From: Dyella lutea
GTDB taxonomy: Bacteria > Pseudomonadota > Gammaproteobacteria > Xanthomonadales > Rhodanobacteraceae
DNA: 64,000 bases
NCBI RefSeq assembly: GCF_024158035.1
Contig: NZ_JAMZEK010000004.1
Span: 365,086-429,085, forward strand
Reading direction: 5' to 3'
This document shows, in pieces, positions 8,858-18,000 of this stretch; the first letter of the stretch is position 1; each line of letters begins with the position of its first letter. The notes below the pieces were generated by a model. The model saw only the letters and a program-made list of their open reading frames with translations, made no database searches and was not told the origin of the DNA. Both the position numbers and the translations under genes were made by a program.

Positions 8858-9925
8858 ATGGCCACGGATGATCTCACCCTGACCGTCAACGGCCAGGCCA
8901 TTTCCGGCTGGACCGATATCCGGGTCACCCGAGGGGTCGAGCGCCTTCCCTCGGACTTCAGCATCGGGATGACGGAGCTCTACCCGGGCGAGCTGGCCCA
9001 TGTGATCGTGCGACCCGGTGACTACTGCACCGTGGCGCTCGGCAATGACCTGGTGATCGCTGGGTATGTCGATCGGTTCATTCCAGGCATCAGCGCCGGG
9101 CGCCACAACATCCGGGCCGTTGGCCGGTCGAAATGCAGCGACCTGGTCGACTGCGCAGCCGAGTGGGAAGGTGGCCAGATCAGCGGCTCGTCCGCGCTCG
9201 GCATCGCCCAGAAGCTGGCAGCGGTCTACGGCATTGGCGTGGAGTGCTCGGTCAGCGGGTTGCCGGTGATCCCGCAGTTCAACCTGATGCTGGGCGAATC
9301 CGCATTCGAGGTGATCGAGCGGATCTGCCGCTATTCGGCGCTGCTCGCCTACGACCTGCCCAATGGCAACCTGCAGCTCGCGCAGCTCGGCACCGTCAGG
9401 GCAGCCAGCGGGTTCATCGAGGGCGAGAACGTCCAGGACGCCTCTATCGAATTCTCGGCGGACCAGCGCTACAGCACCTATCAGGCCTTCCTGCAGTCGG
9501 TCGATGTGCTGACGGACCTGGGCGATTCGGGAAACCTGCTTTACACCGTCACGGATCCCAACGTTACCCGGCACCGCGGACTCATCCTCATCGCGGAGGC
9601 TGGCGGTGGCGGCAATGAGATCGCCAAGAAGCGCGCGATCTGGGAAATGGCCCGGCGTGCTGGACGTTCGTGCATGGTGAGGGTGCGCTGCGACAGCTGG
9701 CGCGACAGCACCGGCAAGCTGTGGGCTCCCAATACGGTTGCCCCGGTGATTCTCCCTTCCCTCAAGTTGGCGTCGCCGGACTTCGTGATCGGCGAGGTCA
9801 CGTTCCTGCGCTCGAACGACGCTGGCACCGTGGCGGATCTCGTTCTCATGCCGCCCGACGCGTTCCGGCCGGAGCCGATCCTGCTGCAGCCGGTGTTTGG
9901 AGACATCCCGGCGGTGACGCCATGA
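8858..9925 (+). CDS. Baseplate hub protein (Mu gpP-like)
   Basis: The 355-residue protein begins [19 protein letters not shown] and continues with a beta-rich N-terminal domain ([26 protein letters not shown]) like the T4 gp27/Mu gp44 hub fold. A central region reads [33 protein letters not shown], typical of the gpD/gpP family that binds the spike. It lies between gpN and gp45, as in Mu, and overlaps gp45 by 4 bases. It should form the trimeric hub connecting tube to spike. Confidence 0.87.
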   Translation: MATDDLTLTVNGQAISGWTDIRVTRGVERLPSDFSIGMTELYPGELAHVIVRPGDYCTVALGNDLVIAGYVDRFIPGISAGRHNIRAVGRSKCSDLVDCAAEWEGGQISGSSALGIAQKLAAVYGIGVECSVSGLPVIPQFNLMLGESAFEVIERICRYSALLAYDLPNGNLQLAQLGTVRAASGFIEGENVQDASIEFSADQRYSTYQAFLQSVDVLTDLGDSGNLLYTVTDPNVTRHRGLILIAEAGGGGNEIAKKRAIWEMARRAGRSCMVRVRCDSWRDSTGKLWAPNTVAPVILPSLKLASPDFVIGEVTFLRSNDAGTVADLVLMPPDAFRPEPILLQPVFGDIPAVTP

Positions 9926-10500
9926 GCACGCCAGAGGCAGGCATGCTCGCGCGCTTCTGGCGACGCATCCAGCTGGTGATCGGCCGCGGTCGTGTTACCA
10001 CCAGCAACGACAGTGGGGCCGTCCAGATGCTCCAGGTGAGGCTGGGGGCGCTGGAGACCCGCGATAGCACGCCGCGCCTCGCCGAGTTCGGCTTCACCTC
10101 GCGGCCGCCGGTCGGTTCGGATGTCGTGGTGCTCTTCATCGGCGGCGATCGCTCCAACGGGGTCGCCATCGCGACGGGCCACCAGTCGAGCCGTCCCATC
10201 GACCTCGAGGAGGGCGAGGCGATGGTCTACGACCTATGGGGAAAGTCGATCCGGTTCACCAAGGCCGGGGGCATCGTCATCGACGCCAAGAACACACCGG
10301 TGACCGTCAATAACGCCACTACCGTGACCATCAACGCATCCACCGAGGTCGTGATGAACACGCCGACGCTCAGTGTCAGCGGCGATATCGTCGCCGGCGG
10401 CAATGTAAGCGACAGCGTGCGCAGCATGGCCGCCGATCGGGTGATCTTCAACGCGCACACCAACGGAACCGGCACGACCACGCCGACGCCAACGCAATGA
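9922..10500 (+). CDS. Baseplate assembly/spike protein V (Mu gp45-like)
   Basis: The 192-residue protein starts at ATG 9922 overlapping the hub stop. It has an N-terminal OB-like domain ([35 protein letters not shown]) followed by a repetitive beta-helix stretch ([18 protein letters not shown]) and a Thr-rich C-terminus. This is the membrane-piercing central spike of Mu-type tails. Histidine in the tail (FNAHTNG) could take part in tip metal binding, as in related spikes; this is inference. Confidence 0.88.
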   Translation: MSTPEAGMLARFWRRIQLVIGRGRVTTSNDSGAVQMLQVRLGALETRDSTPRLAEFGFTSRPPVGSDVVVLFIGGDRSNGVAIATGHQSSRPIDLEEGEAMVYDLWGKSIRFTKAGGIVIDAKNTPVTVNNATTVTINASTEVVMNTPTLSVSGDIVAGGNVSDSVRSMAADRVIFNAHTNGTGTTTPTPTQ

Positions 10501-10943
10501 CCGATATCACCACCACCTGGGACGTCGCCAACTCCCGCGGCGACTGGTCGATCAGCGGCGGCGCGCTGCAGAGCGGTGACGACATCACGACCGCCGCCCT
10601 TATCAGCCTGTTCACCGATCGCCAGGCGACTGCGTCTGACCCGCTTCCGGACGCTTCAGGCGACCGGCGCGGCTGGTGGGGCGACCTTGATGAGGACGTG
10701 CCCATCGGATCGCGCCTGTGGATCCTGTCCCGTTCGAAGCTGACGCAGCAGGTTGCGCTGGCGGCCAAGGGGTACATGGCCGAGGCGCTCCAGTGGCTCA
10801 TCGATGACGGGGTGGCCGCCTCGGTCGAGGTCACCACCGCGATCCAGGGGCGCAGCCAGCTCGCGGCCGTGGTGGTGATCAAGCAATCGAACGGCCAGCT
10901 CCGGACGCTCCAATTCAACTGGGCATGGGATCAGCTCGCCTGA
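10497..10943 (+). CDS. Baseplate wedge protein (Mu gp46-like)
   Basis: The 148-residue protein contains the hallmarks of the GP46 family: [33 protein letters not shown], and [15 protein letters not shown]. It is a gp25-like wedge component that starts sheath assembly. It overlaps gp45 by 4 bases and is followed by a terminator before the gp47 gene. Confidence 0.9.
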   Translation: MTDITTTWDVANSRGDWSISGGALQSGDDITTAALISLFTDRQATASDPLPDASGDRRGWWGDLDEDVPIGSRLWILSRSKLTQQVALAAKGYMAEALQWLIDDGVAASVEVTTAIQGRSQLAAVVVIKQSNGQLRTLQFNWAWDQLA

Positions 10944-10973
10944 TCGACCTCTCCAGCTGAAACCCACCATTCC

Positions 10974-11004
10974 AGAAGGCCGCCTCCGGGCGGTCTTCTG
11001 CTTT
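10974..11004 (+). terminator. Hairpin terminator between gp46 and gp47 genes
   Basis: An 11-bp stem AGAAGGCCGCC/GGCGGTCTTCT with one G-T pair and loop TCCG is followed by GCTTTTC. The T tract is short, so termination may be partial. Confidence 0.65.
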
Positions 11005-11017
11005 TCGGGACCTCACG

Positions 11018-12187
11018 ATGCCGTATCAGCGTCCAACGCTTTCCGAACTGCGTGCCCAGGTGGCTGCCGACATCTCGTCAGGCATTCCGGGCGCCGACGG
11101 TCTGCTGCGGTTCTCCAACCTCAAGGTGCTGGGAACGGTGCAGGCCGGCCTCTCGCACCTGCATTACGGATATCTGGACTGGATTGCCCTGCAGGCCACG
11201 CCGTACACCGCGACGGATGAGTTCCTGGAGGCCTGGGCCGCCCTCAAGGATGTCTTCCGAGAGCCGGCGACCGCCGCCACGGGCACGGCCACCTTCTCGG
11301 GTGTCGTCGGCACTTCGCTTCCATCGGGCACGCGCATGGTGCGGGGCGATGGGTACGTCTACCAGTCGACCGCCAGCGGAACGGTGGGGTCTGGTGGGAC
11401 AGTGACGGTGCCGGCGGAAGCCGTGCTTGACCCGATCGACCCGATCAACAACCCCACTGGCAATGGCGCTGCCGGCAACACGCCCACCGGAACGGTGCTG
11501 ACGCTCGAGTCGCCGATCACCGGAATCCAGTCTGGCGGCACGGCCGCTACAGCGTTCACCGGCGGCGCGGACGTCGAGAAGGACGACGCGCTGCGCACGC
11601 GCATGCTGCTGGCCTACCAGAACGCTCCCCAGGGCGGAAAAGCCAGCGACTATGTGCTGTGGGCGCTCTCGGTGCCAGGGGTCACGCGTGCCTGGGTCGC
11701 TCCCAACGGCTTCGGCACGGGCACGGTCGTCGTCTACATCATGCTCGACATCGCCGAAGCCGGGAATGGCGGCTTCCCGGTGGGCACCGATGGTGTCTCC
11801 CAGCATGACAAGGGGGCCGATGGCACGCCGCGCGGTACCGTAGCCACGGGCGACCAGCTCACCGCGGCCGACGTGATCATCGATCTGGAGCCGGTGACTG
11901 CACTGGTTTATCTCGTCGCGCCCACGGCCAACACGATCAACTTCACGATCAGCGGCATCGGGACGCCGTCGGCCGACACCCAGGCGGCGATCGCCTCTGC
12001 CATCGACAACATCTTCCTGGGCCACGGCTCGCCCATCGCTGGCACTTCCGTCGCGCTCTCGTCGATCGAGGCCGTGATCGCAGCAATCGCTGGTACCACC
12101 GGCTTCGTCATCAACTCGCCCACCGGGAACATCGCGAACGTCACCGGCCAGCTGCCGGTGCGCGGCACGATGACCTACAACCCATGA
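11018..12187 (+). CDS. Baseplate J protein (Mu gp47-like)
   Basis: The 389-residue protein has the baseplate J family signature: an N-terminal [13 protein letters not shown], then [19 protein letters not shown], a beta domain with [20 protein letters not shown], and the central [35 protein letters not shown]. It is a wedge protein (gp6-like) that links hub and tail fibres and controls sheath contraction. It overlaps the gp48 gene by 4 bases. Confidence 0.93.
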   Translation: MPYQRPTLSELRAQVAADISSGIPGADGLLRFSNLKVLGTVQAGLSHLHYGYLDWIALQATPYTATDEFLEAWAALKDVFREPATAATGTATFSGVVGTSLPSGTRMVRGDGYVYQSTASGTVGSGGTVTVPAEAVLDPIDPINNPTGNGAAGNTPTGTVLTLESPITGIQSGGTAATAFTGGADVEKDDALRTRMLLAYQNAPQGGKASDYVLWALSVPGVTRAWVAPNGFGTGTVVVYIMLDIAEAGNGGFPVGTDGVSQHDKGADGTPRGTVATGDQLTAADVIIDLEPVTALVYLVAPTANTINFTISGIGTPSADTQAAIASAIDNIFLGHGSPIAGTSVALSSIEAVIAAIAGTTGFVINSPTGNIANVTGQLPVRGTMTYNP

Positions 12188-12780
12188 GCGCACCCGTATT
12201 CAGCGTGGATGATTTCCACGGCGCCCTCCGGGCTCTCATGCCGCGCGGGCGCGTCTGGAACAAGGATCCCGACTCGGTGCAGGACCGCACCATCGGCTGC
12301 TTCGCGCCGAGCTACCAGCGCAACAGCCTGGCGGCCCTCAATCTGGTCGCGGATGCGTTCCCGGCCACAGCATTGGACCTGGTGCCCGAATGGCAAGCAA
12401 CGCTTGGGCTGCCTGATCCATGCGCTGGCAATGCGCCGACCCTGATCCAGCAGCGGCAGCAGATTGTCGCGCGCCTGACCGACAGCGGTGGCCAGTCGGC
12501 TCCGTACTTCATCGGCCTGGCCGCGCAGCTCGGTTACACGGTCACGATCACCAACGATGCGCCCTTCCGCTGCGGGCAAAGCCGCTGCGGCCAGCACCTC
12601 GGCGACCAGGACTGGTTCTTCTTCTGGACCGTTACCGCTCCGTCCTACACCACCACGCCCTTCCTCGCCGGCCAATCGACGGCTGGCGATCCGCTCGGCA
12701 GCACGGGCAACGCAGTCCTGCAGTGCGAGCTGCAGGAGCGCCAGCCCGCGCACACGATCCTCCAATTCAGCTACGTGTGA
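12184..12780 (+). CDS. Baseplate/tail protein Mu gp48-like (DUF2313)
   Basis: The 198-residue protein has the gp48 family signature: [21 protein letters not shown] near the N-terminus, [20 protein letters not shown] in the middle, and [20 protein letters not shown] near residue 130-150. It follows the baseplate J gene and precedes the fibre, as in Mu, so it probably connects fibre to baseplate. The C-terminus has [17 protein letters not shown], also typical. Confidence 0.88.
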   Translation: MSAPVFSVDDFHGALRALMPRGRVWNKDPDSVQDRTIGCFAPSYQRNSLAALNLVADAFPATALDLVPEWQATLGLPDPCAGNAPTLIQQRQQIVARLTDSGGQSAPYFIGLAAQLGYTVTITNDAPFRCGQSRCGQHLGDQDWFFFWTVTAPSYTTTPFLAGQSTAGDPLGSTGNAVLQCELQERQPAHTILQFSYV

Positions 12781-12786
12781 GGTCCC

Positions 12787-13656
12787 ATGTATCAAATCGA
12801 CAACTCCACCGCTGCCGCCACCCAGCCGGCTAGCACCGCACCCGGGACTCCCGGCTATTTCACCGACGGAAGCCCGGGCACCGTTCCCGCCACGATCGTC
12901 CCGGCGGAATGGCTCAATGCCGTCCAGATGGAGCTGATCAATGCAATTACTGCGGCAGGACTGACGCCGTCCAAAAGCACTTTCGATCAGCTTGCCACCG
13001 CGATGCAGGGACGCTTGATCAACATCCAGACGTTTACCAGCTCGGGCACGTATACCCCGACCGCGGGCACAAAGTCGGTCGTCATTGAGGTGCAGGGCGC
13101 AGGTGGTGCTGGCGGCGGCACGCCAGCCGCGTCGTCAACGCAATACGCCGTAGGCGGCCCGGGCGGAAGCGGCGCCTATGCAAAATCCCGATACACGTCC
13201 GGATTTTCGGGCGCCGTAGTGACAGTCGGCGCGGGCGGCACAGGTGTTTCCGGTGCAAATGGCAATTCCGGCGGCACGACTTCGTTCGGCGCGCTGATTT
13301 CCTGCCCCGGGGGCACCGGTGGTGGCGCATCCGTTGCGACGGCCTCGGGCGTCGTATTTGGACAGGTAACAGGGAATCCTCCGGCAGCCTCGGGAGGAAA
13401 CGTCGTCAATGCCTCGGGAGGCACATGCGGCTTCGGGCTGGGAACGGGCGTTGGGGCATTCGTTTCTGGCGTCGGTGTACCTAGCCTGTTTGGCGGCGGT
13501 GGTCGATCGGCCGTTGGAACTTCTTCAGCTGGAGCAACCGCCTTGACGACCAGTTATGGAGCAGGTGGTGGTGGCGCAGGGGCGAGCGGAACGACAAGCG
13601 CCCAGGCTGGCGGTAATGGAGCCCCTGGCGTCGTGATCGTGTGGGAGTACGCGTGA
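12787..13656 (+). CDS. Tail fibre protein with glycine-rich receptor-binding tip
   Basis: The 289-residue protein has a conserved N-terminal attachment region (GYFTDGSPGTVPATIVPAEW, LINAITAAGLTPS) found in many phage fibres. From about residue 90 on it is a glycine-rich domain (VIEVQGAGGAGGG, GGPGGSGAYAKSRYTSGFSG, AGGGGAGASGTTS, ending GAPGVVIVWEYA). Such glycine-rich sandwiches are known as adhesin tips, comparable with T-even gp38, and carry hypervariable loops. It should recognise the cell surface. The stop overlaps the start of the next gene. Confidence 0.87.
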   Translation: MYQIDNSTAAATQPASTAPGTPGYFTDGSPGTVPATIVPAEWLNAVQMELINAITAAGLTPSKSTFDQLATAMQGRLINIQTFTSSGTYTPTAGTKSVVIEVQGAGGAGGGTPAASSTQYAVGGPGGSGAYAKSRYTSGFSGAVVTVGAGGTGVSGANGNSGGTTSFGALISCPGGTGGGASVATASGVVFGQVTGNPPAASGGNVVNASGGTCGFGLGTGVGAFVSGVGVPSLFGGGGRSAVGTSSAGATALTTSYGAGGGGAGASGTTSAQAGGNGAPGVVIVWEYA

Positions 13657-13844
13657 TGCCTATCTACGCGATCGTAAAAAATGGCATCGTGGAAAACATT
13701 ATCATGTGGGATGGTGATGCCAATACATGGAGCGAGCCTGAAGGATCATCTGCAGTGGAAATTTCCAGCGATACTCAGGCATGCATGGGTGCAACCTATG
13801 CCAATGGAGTCTTTACTCCGCCACCTTCCTTGGGTGGCGGCTGA
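13656..13844 (+). CDS. Small fibre-associated protein
   Basis: This 62-residue protein starts at ATG 13656, overlapping the fibre stop (TGATG). The sequence runs MPIYAIVKNGIVENIIMWDG, then PEGSSAVEISSDTQACMGATY and ends NGVFTPPPSLGGG. The pattern of a short beta start with NGIVENII and an end YANGVFTPP recurs in proteins encoded right after phage fibres, sometimes as the N-terminal part of longer fibre assembly proteins. Base composition drops here compared with the tail genes. No enzymatic function is apparent. Confidence 0.75.
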   Translation: MPIYAIVKNGIVENIIMWDGDANTWSEPEGSSAVEISSDTQACMGATYANGVFTPPPSLGGG

Positions 13845-13930
13845 TAAAGCAAAAATATCGGTCTTGCAGCTTCGCATGCATCAATGCATAGGTGATAGGA
13901 TCTGCCTCCCGCAGTATGCGTGGAGCTGGC

Positions 13931-15139
13931 ATGACGAACTACTCCATCTGGCCATCGATCGCCCTGATCGGCCTGTGTGTTGCCATGTTGTCTGTGCGAC
14001 GAAGAAACGGCTTTGCGCGCTCACCCGGCTTGTCCACGGATGGGCGATTGGAAGTCCTGGACGGCCTGCGAGCATTTCTTGCGCTCGGGGTATTCTTCCA
14101 TCACATGTCGATCCGTCGCGGCGCCGTGGCAACCGGCGTCGTCGCGCTTCCACCATCAACCTTCTACGCGATGATTGGGCCGGGCAGTGTATGCCTGTTC
14201 TTCATGATCACGGGCTATTTGTTCTGGCTGCGCATAATCGATTCTACGCAGGGCATTGCGTGGCGCAGGATTTATGTTAATCGGTTCTTTCGAATCGTGC
14301 CACTTTACTTGGTCGCGGTATTTGGCTATTTCATCGTCGTCCTGTTGCGCGCACGTTTCCAAACGTCGCAGCCAGCTACTCAGACAGCATCACAGATAGC
14401 GCAATGGCTGTCTTTCGGGATATTGTCACGAGCTGACCCATTCCTAGGTGACAGAAATAGTCTTTCGGCAATCGGTGCGACGTGGAGCCTGCATTATGAG
14501 TGGCTCTTTTATTTTTCGCTTCCTATGCTCTGGGTGGCCTCCAAAATAGCCAAGCACTTGTCTGTCGTATTGTCCGCCATAGCTTTACTTTCGATCTTGT
14601 GGAGATTGATCGGTCAGCCGGAGTGTTATTTCATCGCCCATTTCTTGGCTGGGATGCTTGCTTGCTCCCTGATTAAAGTTGCGCCAAAAATTCGTGGCGA
14701 TGGACCGGCAAGATCCGCACTGGCCATTTGCCTGTTACTCGGTGCAGGGCTTGCTGGTCCGCAGACATACGACTGGACCGTCGCGGTGCTTCTAGGCGCA
14801 TTCTTCATGCTTGTTGCTTCCGGAACCTCCCTGTTTGGACTGCTGTCCACGCGTGGAGCGCAGCGCCTGGGGAAGGCAAGCTACAGCATCTATCTTCTCC
14901 ATGGCCTGGTGTTGACTGTTGTCCTATCACCTCGCGTGCTGGGCAATTTTGCTGTGCAATCACCCTATGCATTCTGGATCACCGGCGCCATATGCACCAT
15001 GCTCCTGATTCCCCTGTCCATGGTGAGTTATACCTTCGTCGAGGAGCCCGGCATTCGGTTAGGTAAGCGGATATGCAGACTGCTTCCGGACGTTAATGGG
15101 CCTTCCAATGCGATGAATCTCCTTCCCCCGGGTCATTGA
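13931..15139 (+). CDS. Membrane acyltransferase (acyltransferase 3 / OafA type), prophage cargo
   Basis: The 402-residue integral membrane protein has about ten hydrophobic segments. It carries the acyltransferase 3 signature near the N-terminus: EVLDGLRAFLALGVFFHHMS, with Arg47 and His57/His58 as the expected catalytic region. A later NRFFRIVPLYLVAV motif also fits. These enzymes move acetyl groups onto O-antigen or other glycans. ATG 13931 is preferred because GGAG lies 5 bases upstream. The gene is visibly AT-richer than the tail genes, which points to separate acquisition. Next to a fibre gene, a role in altering the host surface after lysogeny is likely. The exact substrate cannot be told. 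Confidence 0.85.
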   Translation: MTNYSIWPSIALIGLCVAMLSVRRRNGFARSPGLSTDGRLEVLDGLRAFLALGVFFHHMSIRRGAVATGVVALPPSTFYAMIGPGSVCLFFMITGYLFWLRIIDSTQGIAWRRIYVNRFFRIVPLYLVAVFGYFIVVLLRARFQTSQPATQTASQIAQWLSFGILSRADPFLGDRNSLSAIGATWSLHYEWLFYFSLPMLWVASKIAKHLSVVLSAIALLSILWRLIGQPECYFIAHFLAGMLACSLIKVAPKIRGDGPARSALAICLLLGAGLAGPQTYDWTVAVLLGAFFMLVASGTSLFGLLSTRGAQRLGKASYSIYLLHGLVLTVVLSPRVLGNFAVQSPYAFWITGAICTMLLIPLSMVSYTFVEEPGIRLGKRICRLLPDVNGPSNAMNLLPPGH

Positions 15140-15162
15140 TCTTAGGTTTTCGAAATGCGACG

Positions 15163-15519
15163 TCAGGCGGGGCCGGCGTCGGGGCGACCGCCCATCCGCA
15201 AATACTGCGCCAGCCTCCAGTCCGGCTGGTGCTCTGGCCCGCGCTTCGATGCACGCCATCCCTTCGACTCCAGCGCCGCGACCCGCGGGTTCGCCCTGAG
15301 CCACCGCTCGAGGTATCGCTGGGCCTGCGCTCTGGTCGCGCAATACGCGCCCACAGGCGCCTTGGCGCCAGGCGGCCATGCCTCGGCCCGGTACCACCCC
15401 CTCTCGCGCCACACGCCCCCGCACGCCGGCCGCTCCGGCATGGCCACGAACCAGCGATCGTCGCGCCGGCCATCGGCCGAGCGGTCGGGATGCCAGAGTA
15501 GGGCGGGGCGGTCGGACAT
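15163..15519 (-). CDS. Hypothetical protein at the prophage right end
   Basis: The frame encodes about 118 residues starting MSDRPALLWHPDRSADGRRD; an upstream ATG at 15537 would add six. It is Trp- and Arg-rich with WFVAMPERPACGGVWRERGW, a helix AQAQRYLERWLRANP and an end LAQYLRMGGRP. The periodic Trp and the GC pattern suggest a real gene, but two other frames are also open here. I recognise no family. It faces the virion genes and sits between the acyltransferase and the attachment site, a usual place for lysogenic accessory genes. Confidence 0.5.
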   Translation of the reverse strand: MSDRPALLWHPDRSADGRRDDRWFVAMPERPACGGVWRERGWYRAEAWPPGAKAPVGAYCATRAQAQRYLERWLRANPRVAALESKGWRASKRGPEHQPDWRLAQYLRMGGRPDAGPA

Positions 15520-15663
15520 GTCGGCAGGGTACGCCAAGGCCTCCTGGGCGCCATAGATCCACCATCCCGAGCCCAGCGCAATTGCAAATCCTGCTACTCA
15601 TGTGTAACCTTTGCGGACTCTGAGCGGGGAATGAGGACGCGCAGCGGTTCTGTTAGATAGAGC

Positions 15664-15685
15664 TCGAAGCGCGCCCCCGCTACCA
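15664..15685 (+). other. Attachment site attR: tRNA 3'-end fragment
   Basis: The 22 bases fit tRNA positions 55-76: TCGAA of the T loop, then a C61 with CGCGC as the T-stem 3' strand, CCCCGCT as acceptor 3' strand, A as discriminator and CCA. The bases just upstream do not pair as a T stem, so the tRNA body is not present here. A terminator follows 18 bases later. This is the expected structure when a phage integrates into a tRNA 3' end and duplicates it. The intact gene should be at the left prophage end. Position before rimP suggests a Met tRNA as in metY-rimP, but this is inference. Confidence 0.7.
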
Positions 15686-15703
15686 GATCTTTCTTAGAAC
15701 AAG

Positions 15704-15727
15704 AAAGCCTCCTCGTGAGGCTTTTTT
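15704..15727 (+). terminator. Terminator originally following the tRNA gene
   Basis: An 8-bp stem AAAGCCTC/GAGGCTTT with loop CTCGT runs into a T tract. It lies 18 bases after the tRNA fragment. Confidence 0.85.
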
Positions 15728-15827
15728 GTTGGGCGCAAGGAAGCGTCGCCGGTCGGCCGAGGGCAGCGCCCCATGGGCGCCGCGGCTCGGGAAGGCTGGA
15801 TGAGCCGGCACATCGGCGAGTTTAGGG

Positions 15828-15853
15828 AATGGGCCACTTGAGCCCATTTTTTG
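15828..15853 (+). terminator. Leader terminator/attenuator in front of rimP
   Basis: A 7-bp stem AATGGGC/GCCCATT with loop CACTTGA is followed by T-rich TTTTTG and ends about 25 bases before the rimP ATG. A premature terminator in front of rimP is known in gammaproteobacteria (rimP leader). The hairpin here fits that role and would cut transcription entering from the tRNA or, now, from the prophage. Confidence 0.7.
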
Positions 15854-15877
15854 TTTCTGGCACCGGAAAAACCGACC

Positions 15878-16405
15878 ATGGATACCCTGGCACTGGCAAA
15901 TCGGTTCAGCGAAGTTCTGGCGGAACTCCAGTTGGAATGCCTCGGCGTGGAGTTCACCCCGTCGCAGGGGCAGAGTACGCTTCGGGTTTACCTGGACGTC
16001 CTGGACCACTCGGGTGGGCGCGAGGTCGGCATCGACGACTGCGAAGCGGCCAGCCGCGAACTGTCGGCCCTGCTGGACGTCGAGGATCCCGTGCCAGGCC
16101 ATTACGTGCTGGAGGTGTCCTCGCCGGGCATCGATCGGCCGATCTTCACGGCCGAGCAGTTCGGGCGTGTGCTCGGCCAGGAAGTGAAGGTGTTGCTGAA
16201 GGCGCCGATCGAGGGTCGCCGCCGCCTGCGCGGCAAGCTGGTGCAGGTGGACGGCGAGCGGATCGTGCTGGAGGCGGAAGGCAAGTCGTTCGAATTCGAC
16301 CAGGCGGACATGGAAAGCGCCCGCGTGGTACCGGACTGGGTGGCGCTCGGTTACGTGCCGCAGCCCAAGCCGGGTGGCAAGAAGCCGGCCAAGAAGGCCA
16401 AGTAA
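15878..16405 (+). CDS. rimP: Ribosome maturation factor RimP
   Basis: The 175-residue protein assists 30S subunit maturation. The N-terminal domain has [10 protein letters not shown] and LRVYLDVLD, followed by the family hallmark [19 protein letters not shown] and [15 protein letters not shown]. The C-terminal SH3-like domain follows, and a lysine-rich tail ([10 protein letters not shown]) ends it. ATG 15878 is chosen; an in-frame TTG at 15851 would fall in the leader terminator. It is the first gene of the conserved rimP-nusA-infB-rbfA-truB-rpsO-pnp group. Confidence 0.95.
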   Translation: MDTLALANRFSEVLAELQLECLGVEFTPSQGQSTLRVYLDVLDHSGGREVGIDDCEAASRELSALLDVEDPVPGHYVLEVSSPGIDRPIFTAEQFGRVLGQEVKVLLKAPIEGRRRLRGKLVQVDGERIVLEAEGKSFEFDQADMESARVVPDWVALGYVPQPKPGGKKPAKKAK

Positions 16406-16459
16406 GACCTATCCCTAGCGAGCGGGCGCCGGAGAGCGGCGACCCACGGAGTAGCTGCA

Positions 16460-17965
16460 ATGAGCAAAGAACTGTTGCTGGTCGTCGACGCAGTCGCCAA
16501 CGAGAAGGGCGTGCCGCGCGAGGTCATCTTCGAGGCGATGGAAGCCGCGTTGGCGTCTGCGGCGAAGAAGCGCTACCCCGATGAGGATCCCGACATCCGC
16601 GTGGAGATCGACCGCCACTCCGGTGAGTACGAGACCTTCCGTCGCTGGGAAGTCATCGCCGACGACGGCGAGATGGAGTCGCCGTTCTACCAGGTGCGCC
16701 TGATGGACGCCGTGGACGATCGCGAGGACGCCCAGGTCGGTGAGTTCGTCGAGCAGCAGATCGAGAACGCCGAGTTCGGCCGCATCGCGGCTCAGGCCGC
16801 CAAGCAGGTGATCGTGCAGCGCGTACGCGAGGCCGAGCGCCAGCAGGTGGTCGATGCCTTCCGCGATCGCGTCGGCGAGCTGGTGGTGGGTATCGTCAAG
16901 CGCGTCGAGCGCGGCAACGTCTATCTCGACCTCGGCAGCAATGCCGAGGCGTTCATTCCCCGCGACAAGACCATCCCGCGCGAGTCGCACCGCGTCGGTG
17001 ACCGCGTGCGCGGCTACCTCTACGAAGTGAAGTCCGAAGTGCGCGGACCGCAGCTGTTCGTGTCGCGCGCCGCACCGGAATTCATGATCGAGCTGTTCAA
17101 GCTCGAGGTGCCGGAAGTCGGCCAGGGCCTGGTCGAGATCAAGGGCTGTGCCCGCGATCCGGGCGACCGCGCCAAGATCGCCGTGCTGGCCCACGACAGC
17201 CGTACCGATCCCATTGGCGCGTGCATTGGCATGCGCGGCTCCCGCGTGCAGGCGGTGTCGAACGAGCTCAACGGCGAGCGCGTGGACATCATCCTGTGGC
17301 ACGAGAACCAGGCCCAGTTCGTGATCAACGCGATGGCGCCGGCCGAGGTGCAGTCCATCATCATGGATGAGGAAAAGCATTCGATGGACATCGCGGTGGC
17401 CGAGGACAAGCTGTCCCAGGCGATCGGCCGCGGTGGCCAGAACGTGCGCCTGGCCAGCAAGCTTACCGGCTGGCAGCTCAACGTGATGACGCAGGACCAG
17501 GTCACCGCCAAGAGCGAGGCCGAACAGCAGGCCGCGCTTGCGCTGTTCATGGAGAAGCTCGAGGTCGACGAGGAGATCGCCAATATCCTGGTGCAGGAAG
17601 GCTTCTCCAGCGTCGAGGAAATCGCCTACGTGCCCAGCGCTGAGCTGCTGGCGGTCGAGGGCTTCGACGAGGATATCGTCGAGGAGTTGCGTGCCCGTGC
17701 CCGGGACGCACTGCTGACCGAGGCGCTGGCGGTCGAGGAAGGGCTGGAGGAACACCAGCCGTCGGAGGAACTGCTCGCGCTGGAAGGCATGGACGAGGCC
17801 ACGGCCTACGCCCTGGCCGCGCGCGAGGTGAGCACGGTGGACGATCTGGCCGACCTCGCGGTCGACGACCTGATCGATATCGAGGGCATGGACGAGGAAC
17901 GTGCTGCGGCGCTGATCATGGCTGCACGCCAGCCGATGATCGAGCGCCTGGAGAAGGGCGGCTAA
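16460..17965 (+). CDS. nusA: Transcription termination/antitermination factor NusA
   Basis: The 501-residue length matches gammaproteobacterial NusA. An N-terminal RNA-polymerase-binding domain is followed by an S1 domain (from about residue 135: [19 protein letters not shown]), KH1 and KH2 domains ([19 protein letters not shown] near 251-270; [19 protein letters not shown] near 320), and two acidic C-terminal repeats (about 360-500) with LAVEGFDED and [12 protein letters not shown]. It modulates pausing and termination and joins antitermination complexes. It lies 54 bases after rimP. Confidence 0.97.
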   Translation: MSKELLLVVDAVANEKGVPREVIFEAMEAALASAAKKRYPDEDPDIRVEIDRHSGEYETFRRWEVIADDGEMESPFYQVRLMDAVDDREDAQVGEFVEQQIENAEFGRIAAQAAKQVIVQRVREAERQQVVDAFRDRVGELVVGIVKRVERGNVYLDLGSNAEAFIPRDKTIPRESHRVGDRVRGYLYEVKSEVRGPQLFVSRAAPEFMIELFKLEVPEVGQGLVEIKGCARDPGDRAKIAVLAHDSRTDPIGACIGMRGSRVQAVSNELNGERVDIILWHENQAQFVINAMAPAEVQSIIMDEEKHSMDIAVAEDKLSQAIGRGGQNVRLASKLTGWQLNVMTQDQVTAKSEAEQQAALALFMEKLEVDEEIANILVQEGFSSVEEIAYVPSAELLAVEGFDEDIVEELRARARDALLTEALAVEEGLEEHQPSEELLALEGMDEATAYALAAREVSTVDDLADLAVDDLIDIEGMDEERAAALIMAARQPMIERLEKGG

Positions 17966-18000
17966 CCGCGAGCGGCCGCGCCCTGGGACGGGCGCGCCGG

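Larger units (their letters stand above)
1..15685 (+). mobile_element. Right part of a mosaic prophage (lambda-like head, Mu-like contractile tail)
   Basis: A continuous rightward run of virion genes starts before the window and ends at a tRNA 3' fragment at 15664-15685. Head genes are of the lambda D/E type. The tail genes keep the order of phage Mu from gp38 to gp48 plus fibre, so a contractile-tailed particle is encoded. Most genes overlap by 1-4 bases. Three short intergenic terminators break the run into units. Cargo at the right end is a membrane acyltransferase and an unknown minus-strand gene. No integrase, repressor, terminase, portal, holin or endolysin gene is visible here, so these must lie to the left if the prophage is complete. 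The right boundary is inferred from the tRNA fragment; the left boundary is outside the window. Confidence 0.9.

Noticed and set aside
15623..15685. A 63-base tRNA-like element with AGCGGGG pairing CCCCGCT and ending CCA
   Set aside because: Length is 13 bases too short, no D or anticodon arm can be formed and the T stem 5' side does not pair. The match of seven bases may be chance or part of the phage arm, so only the 3' fragment is called.
1..15685. Search for CRISPR arrays, insertion sequences or a toxin-antitoxin pair in the prophage part
   Set aside because: No regularly spaced repeats, no transposase and no small overlapping toxin-antitoxin genes were seen.
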